A DNA stretch of 64,000 nucleotides from Echinococcus granulosus (taxonomy: Eukaryota > Platyhelminthes > Cestoda > Cyclophyllidea > Taeniidae): contig NW_020170396.1 of the NCBI RefSeq assembly GCF_000524195.1, positions 1,246,127 through 1,310,126 of the forward strand. Reading direction: 5' to 3'. How positions within the stretch are numbered: the stretch's first letter is position 1; each line of letters opens with the position of its first letter. The position numbers were made by a program, and so were the translations under genes. This document shows positions 58,818 through 64,000 of this stretch, one piece after another. Below the pieces are notes generated by a model, which made no database searches, was not told the DNA's origin, and saw nothing but the letters and a program-made list of their open reading frames with translations.

Positions 58818-61800
58818 ATGGCAAAGAAAAAGTTGAAGAATATGACGGAACTGGAGAGAGTAGCACATTTAGAAAAACAGCGGCTGGCAGCCATTGCCGC
58901 CGCGAAGAAAAGGAATGACCTGTTACAGCATTACCTAAAAGTTTGGTTTAACAATAATTGCACTATTGTAGAACAAATTAGAAAAAGAAGAAAAAATGAC
59001 CAAAATAAATACCTTGAAAATTAACCATCAGTGGAGGACGTTACTTCGTGAAGCTAAGTCAGATGAAATGAGGAGGGATTTACAGATACTAAAAAGCACA
59101 TTTGAGCGAGTTAAAGACAGGTATTACTGCATACACAACTAAATTTTTTCTCTAAAGGAAAAACCAGATACTAAAAACATTGGATACTGAGCTGGCTCAA
59201 TCAGAGGAGCAGTACATGATGGCTTTGCGCGACCACCTACGCAATTTGGATTTGTTTGTTGGTTCGTACAGTAAAAGCATTGCATTATTATATGAGAAGA
59301 AATATTTGAAGCATGTATCTTTACACATCACATACGATTACTACACATTGACACCAATGTTTGTGTTGTTTGCTGCTTTTGGAGAATTTATCCTTGCCTT
59401 GTTCAGTTTCGACAGCATTAACCTTAGGGTATTTTGCTACACTTAAGATAGAGCTCAATATTTAATAATTTTTTCTACTCTGTTACATCTTACAATAGTT
59501 TGCTGATATTTTTCACCCAAATCAAACAAAAATATTGAGGTATGGTTTTATTTTCAAGAAGTTCAAAATCAGCGCTTGGAACGCATGAAGAACTCGTTTG
59601 ACGAAGAGCTCGCGATGATGAGAAGAGAATATGATGCGGGTATATTGTAATCACTAATGCACAGCTCAAGCTAGAAAAAATGTATATGGTGACGCGTCAT
59701 CGACAACAGATAGATGAACTTAAAGACACCTATGTAGCTTTTGACAAATATTTTTCACAAAAGGAGCAAACCGCCAGGAGTGAGTACGGCAGCATCCGAG
59801 ATGAGATGAAAAACAAGGCATGTGTTTCTAAAAATGCCTCCACTTTCCTACCCTTTTAAGATTCTCCTTATACTTTCCAAATCATACTGGAGTTACTTGG
59901 TATATTAACAGAACACCTTTCGAAATTTTGCCTTAGCATCGACAAGTTACAAATGCATTTTTGTAAATCATTTTTTTACGAATCTTTATTGCTACATTTA
60001 ATGTTGGTGTACTTCATACTTAACATAAGTTCCTCACCTAAATTTTGAACCTCACTTTGTCCAACAAAGATCGGCTTAACTAGAAATTATTTAATCTTTA
60101 TTGTACATTCCTTATTTGTGGTGATATTATAAGTATCATAAGAATGAGAGTAACGCAAGTTTTATGTTATAAACCGCTGATGTGTGGGCTTAGCCCTTCA
60201 CTTTTATATCATGCTTTGCCTGGATGGCAGATATCCTCCCTTGCTTATTTTTGCAAGCGATTGCGTAGAATTTGTGATTCACTTTATAAGAGAATGGGCG
60301 ATCGGCTTGACCTATTATGTGGTTTTATCTAAACCAATTCTTCATGATGGAAAGGGAAAAATGGGAGACAAAATCTCACTTTGAGAAATGCGCTATCGTC
60401 GTACTTTTCCAACGGTGAAATTCTTCTCAAACCGCATTATGCTACTAACCAACATAAGTAACATTTGTTAACAGGCGATTGAAAACAAGCATGCTCTGAG
60501 GATGACGCTTGAGACGAAGATGAATGCTCTTTGGACAGAATTCACCACACTTAAAACAAATTACCTGAAGGCCACCGAAGAGCGTCGTGCCTACTACGAG
60601 GTGCTAAAAAAGCGCAACGATCAATCTCTCAAAGACATTGAGAATCAAATGTCTCACCTGAAAACGGTTAATTTCAAAATTGTCGTAGTTAAAAATCATC
60701 TAGGGAAGATCCAGGAAGAATTTAGGGAAAAGAATCGCCTGCTGGGAGATGAGCGCGAGCGTTTGTCAACCCACTTTCTTAATCTAAAACGCCAAATAAA
60801 TGAACTACGTGACCGTCAACTATTGAAATTGACAAATATGGTCAATGTGAGCAATTCAGTTCACAACGCTATTAGTGAGATGGTCAAACAAGCCAATACA
60901 ATAATTGGGCTTGGAGAGAAGTGTCGCTACTTGGAATCGGAGGAAGAAAAAGTTCTTCCTTTCTACGTTTCCTGCCTGACGCAGGAGGACGAGAAACAAC
61001 TTGCTGATGCACGTGATGATGAAGAAGATGCGGAAATTAAAGCAGTACGTGAATCACAGTTTTCTAATTGCATTGACTGTTCAATTTATCTATTTTTACC
61101 GTACCTGCCACGACAATGCAACACAAATCTAGTAATCTGATGTGCATTTGGTTATACGATCCCTCTGATTGCATGGTTTGCCCCCAAATTAGGCATTTAA
61201 GGTTACATATTTATCTTGAACAAAAATTCAAGCTCATTTCTCTCCTATAGGATTGAGCAAATTTCATGCTAAAACAAATCATTTTGCATTCTACATAAGC
61301 GTAAATTCATTAATTGGATCTCTTGAGTTCCGTCAAAAACAAAAAAGTTTAAACTCGCCCACATTGAAACAGAAAATAATCATAAATCCGTCTTACCTAT
61401 GAACCTGACACGTCTTAATTTAGTCAAATCCCCTGCTCCTGCACCTTATATAAATATTCCAATTTGTCTGTTCTTACGTAGTTGCTAAAGCTTTATGAAC
61501 CGCTCGACATATTTTGGCGTCGCTTCAGCAAAGTTCAACTCGAAAAGTTGGCTCTGCTCAAAGAGCGTCAAATTCTGGAGGTGGAAAACCGCCATTTGAA
61601 GTCTTTGATTGCTCAGTACCTGGAAAACTTGTCCGTTAATGAAAAAATTATGTCGAAACCTAACAGCCTCCTCATCATCAACGGCAAGCACAACCTCACG
61701 TAAGTCTTGTTCCAAAACACGCAAGTTTTTTGCCGTAAATTTGTCAGCTGCGCAAAATGACCTCCCAGAGTTATTTGAAAGTGGATTTGTGCTTTTCACT

Positions 61801-62005
61801 ATGCTGCAGAAGTGGTCTGGTATTTATTACAAGCCATTAGATATGGGAAATGAAATGAGAGAAGGCACTGTTTTGAGAAATACTCCCTTCCTGTTTCAGT
61901 GTCGATCCCGCCGTGCGGGATGGCAAGAAGCGCCCTGTGGCCACAGTCCAAATGGAAGGTGCTCTGATGGCTAAAGACGGAGTCATTTCGTGTCTAGAAC
62001 TTTGA
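58818..62005 (+). CDS. DRC2: Dynein regulatory complex subunit 2 (CCDC65)
   Basis: DRC2/CCDC65 is a coiled-coil subunit of the nexin-dynein regulatory complex that links axonemal doublets in motile cilia and sperm. Exons: 58818-58940, 58972-59120, 59158-59261, 59559-59635, 59671-59817, 60475-61044, 61482-61699, 61900-62005; 1,494 nt, 497 residues, against about 484 in human. Family blocks appear in order: NHQWRTLLREAKSDEM, SEEQYMMALRDHLRNLD, a long heptad coiled coil, RYLESEEEKVLPFY, and FWRRFSKVQLEKLALLKER followed by QYLENLSVNEKI. Introns 1 and 2 are 31 and 37 nt. Intron 5 (59818-60474) begins GC (AAG|GCATGT). Intron 4 (35 nt) needs a GC donor or hides a one-base error. The fit of every junction to the family sequence makes the identification firm. 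Confidence 0.93.
58941..58971 (+). other. DRC2: 31-nt intron in DRC2
   Basis: AAA|GTTTGG donor and ATTGTAG| acceptor, phase 0. Removing exactly these 31 nt joins LLQHYLK to NKLEKEEKMTKINTLKINHQ, which aligns without gap to the family; reading through hits a stop before the conserved QWR block. Confidence 0.85.
59818..60474 (+). other. DRC2: GC-AG intron in DRC2
   Basis: The exon ends ...AAAAACAAG and the intron starts GCATGT; the acceptor is TTGTTAACAG|. Joining gives KNKAIENKHALRM, the right length for the family. The only nearby GT would bring a TGA after two codons. Confidence 0.8.
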
Positions 62006-63337
62006 CTATTGGTTTGGACCAACAGAAAATAAGACAAATCAAGTGCTAATTCTTACTATTTTAATAATTTCACGATCAGACGCATTAAAATAACGGCAAA
62101 TAGCTCGTTATAATTTCTGGCTCTGGGGTTTAGCACCACAAGCTATTGCTAAAGCAATATTACTGTAGGTATCCCAGACGGATCTCATAGCAGACCACTT
62201 TTCAGTCTCATTTCTATCTATTTGAGCAACATAGATCGGTAAGACAATATTGCTAACAATTGGTTGCTTAGGTGTTTATGTTCATTCTTTTAAAAACTGT
62301 AGAGGAATGATTTTAACCCCTAATATTTAGCTAATAGAGCCTAATAAGCCTCCTTTACGGGTTATTCGTCTATTTTTTTGGACAAGAAAGTGCATTACAT
62401 ACAGCCATGTTGAGACCGGACTCACGGCGATGTGCCTTAGGCAAATGGATTTCATTCGCTGACGCTTCTGGGTAGCGATTTTGTACGTTTCTTTTTACGT
62501 GAATTTGCGTTATCTCTATTGAGTCAAAATAAAACTAGGGAAAATTTCTGCAGTTTGTTTCTTGCCTCCTTTAACAAAAGTCCCTTGCAGCCTCCACGCT
62601 TCCGCAGTTCTGAGTGCAAATTCTAATTTTTAATTGTTCGTGTTGTGGCAAGGCTTTGATGCACCTCCCTGTTATTACCATAACAGCAACAAGAACATTC
62701 GTAGCACTATTTTTTGTTGCGTTTAAACTACACAACATGATGAATTATAAACATAAATTATGCTAATAAGAAGTATGCGTCTTGCTAATTTCACCAAACT
62801 AAGACCCTGCAAATGGGGTTTGTACTCGAGTGCGTCAGTTGATTCAACGTATTATATCCGCATCTGGGTTCTCCAGTTGTCATTATCTATTTTGAGTTCA
62901 GTATCCTGACCTCACAGAGGTGTTCCATTATCAAAATAAGGCAGTGAGTCAAATATAACATTGGCGTTCTCAAGGGGCATTTTTTCGTGCCCTGACGAAA
63001 CTTATTCAAAGCCAGGAGGGGCTCATTTACAAATTATATATCCACCGAAGAACGTGACCGACAGTAATGAGAGCATAGACAACCCATAACCTATTCTTAC
63101 TAAGCAGTATGCAGCACTATTAGGAGGTTGAGTTGAATAATTCCTTCGATAGACTTAGAGTGCAGCGACTAGTTTTCGATGATACCTTTTTTCAGTATTT
63201 CCCACGCATGCTTTGACCTGTAAAATTAACGCAGCAGCTTGTGATAAAAATTCCACGGCTGAATGGGAGTGCAGGCAGCTCAAATTAATATTTAAAAGTG
63301 CTGAAGTATATATTAACACGTAAGCGGGCTATACAAA
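62006..63337. other. Intergenic, no gene recognised
   Basis: Region between the convergent DRC2 and four-span membrane protein genes, presumably holding both 3' UTRs. No open frame of note and no repeat seen. Confidence 0.5.
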
Positions 63338-63796
63338 CTACAAATGGGCGGGAACCTGCCGACTTCCCCATGGCAGCGGAGTAACCGAGAGCAGCGGTAG
63401 ATCGACCCAAATGACTAGCGCCGCGAGGAAGCAGGCAATAATGGCCATGAAAAAGGACCACGTCTTTGTGATCATAGTAGTGAATACGAGGACGGCAATG
63501 CTCAGTGCTACCACACCCACATAGAGCGTGATGTAGAAGGCCAGGAGCATGGGCCCCACAGTGTCCGGATAGATGGTCCAGTAGATGCCGAGGAAGAAGG
63601 CAAGACCCGTGCCGATGCAGCCAATGATCAGAAGAGCTCCCACTGCTGCACACAACTGCTCCCAGTGCAAATTCTGTGAGGCGAAAAGACTCTTTCCTTG
63701 CCAGTACGGCGTCCCCACAGCAATTGCTGAGAGGATGAAAGCGAGGCCCAAGAGGACCACTGGCAGACGACTAACCTCCACCAACTTTCGTGCCAT
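63338..63796 (-). CDS. Small four-span membrane protein, claudin/PMP22-like fold possible
   Basis: A single-exon frame of 152 residues from the ATG at 63796 (MARKLVEVSRLPVVLLGLAF). Four hydrophobic segments are clear: about residues 10-30, 46-72, 80-106 and 110-132, the third being FYITLYVGVVALSIAVLVF. After TM1 comes GTPYW, which resembles the start of the claudin/PMP22 first extracellular loop, but the loop is very short (about 15 residues) and lacks the full W-GLW-C-C signature. Membrane location is well supported; the family is not. I rejected a longer start in the upstream repeat because it would encode only His-Thr repeats from the microsatellite. The gene may continue in a 3' exon or simply end at HL. 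Confidence 0.7.
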   Translation of the reverse strand: MARKLVEVSRLPVVLLGLAFILSAIAVGTPYWQGKSLFASQNLHWEQLCAAVGALLIIGCIGTGLAFFLGIYWTIYPDTVGPMLLAFYITLYVGVVALSIAVLVFTTMITKTWSFFMAIIACFLAALVIWVDLPLLSVTPLPWGSRQVPAHL

Positions 63797-63800
63797 ATCG

Positions 63801-63820
63801 GTGTGTGTGTGTGTGTGTGT
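63801..63820. repeat. GT microsatellite in the 5' UTR of the four-span gene
   Basis: Ten perfect GT units, only 4 bp upstream of the ATG at 63796; on the gene strand this is (CA)10 immediately before the start codon. A second loose GT/GTGA region follows to about 63870, in the presumed promoter. Confidence 0.85.
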
Positions 63821-64000
63821 AAGTGTTCGTTTTTCTCTCTGCCTGTGTGTATGCACGGGTGAGTGAGTAGTTAAGTTTGTGTTTCTGTTTGGTGAAGGAC
63901 CACACCACGAAATGCTGGTTATTCACACTGACGATGGCGGGAGGCTGATTGGTCCGTGTGAAGGCACGAGCGTGTGGACTCGCATGGGTTCAATAATCGT

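Noticed and set aside
60144..60384. Plus-strand frames of 62-66 codons between DRC2 exons 5 and 6
   Set aside because: Lie inside the 657-nt intron; no homology to DRC2 and frames overlap each other.
1..64000. CRISPR arrays, rRNA, bacterial operons or viral genes
   Set aside because: None seen; the DNA is eukaryotic with spliced genes throughout.

Overview
The window looks like nuclear DNA of a flatworm, most likely a tapeworm. The reasons are sparse multi-exon genes in AT-rich DNA, a two-size intron system in which many introns are only 31-38 nt and others run to kilobases, deeply conserved animal genes, a string of micro-exons, and a short non-coding terminal-repeat element resembling the TRIM elements known from taeniid cestodes. 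I infer the group from architecture; nothing here fixes a species. Exon boundaries were placed by hand from splice consensus, reading-frame continuity and remembered homologues.

Layout, left to right. ABCE1 (2651-5942, minus; recycles ribosomes) is complete except for a 100-N gap over its iron-sulphur domain. A possible signal-peptide exon lies at 9906-9956 (minus). The V-ATPase proteolipid subunit c gene (11902-12440, minus) is complete. A terminal-repeat element occupies 14382-15449. A ZIP zinc transporter (17184-23248, minus) has three exons and multi-kilobase introns. A Pygopus-like PHD-finger gene (26252-28821, minus) may lack its 5' end. From about 32.0 to 40.3 kb (perhaps 40.9 kb) the minus strand carries one or two unrecognised genes built largely of tiny exons. 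They have a coiled-coil C-terminus and, upstream, a pair of homologous exons whose phases forbid splicing them together. An inhibitory SMAD MH2 exon lies at 42864-43651 (minus). A gene-poor stretch of 43.7-58.8 kb holds low-complexity, G/C-rich islands and more terminal-repeat elements, including two solo copies. DRC2/CCDC65 (58818-62005, plus; cilia and flagella) is complete in eight exons. A small four-span membrane protein (63338-63796, minus) closes the window.

The genes do not form a pathway. They mix housekeeping functions (ABCE1, V-ATPase, zinc import), Wnt and TGF-beta/BMP signalling (Pygopus-like, SMAD-like) and axonemal structure (DRC2). The most novel content is the micro-exon locus at 32-40 kb, with its inferred mutually exclusive exon pair. 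Next come the TRIM-like family with solo repeats, and the extreme intron structures: 31- and 32-nt introns and at least two GC-AG introns.
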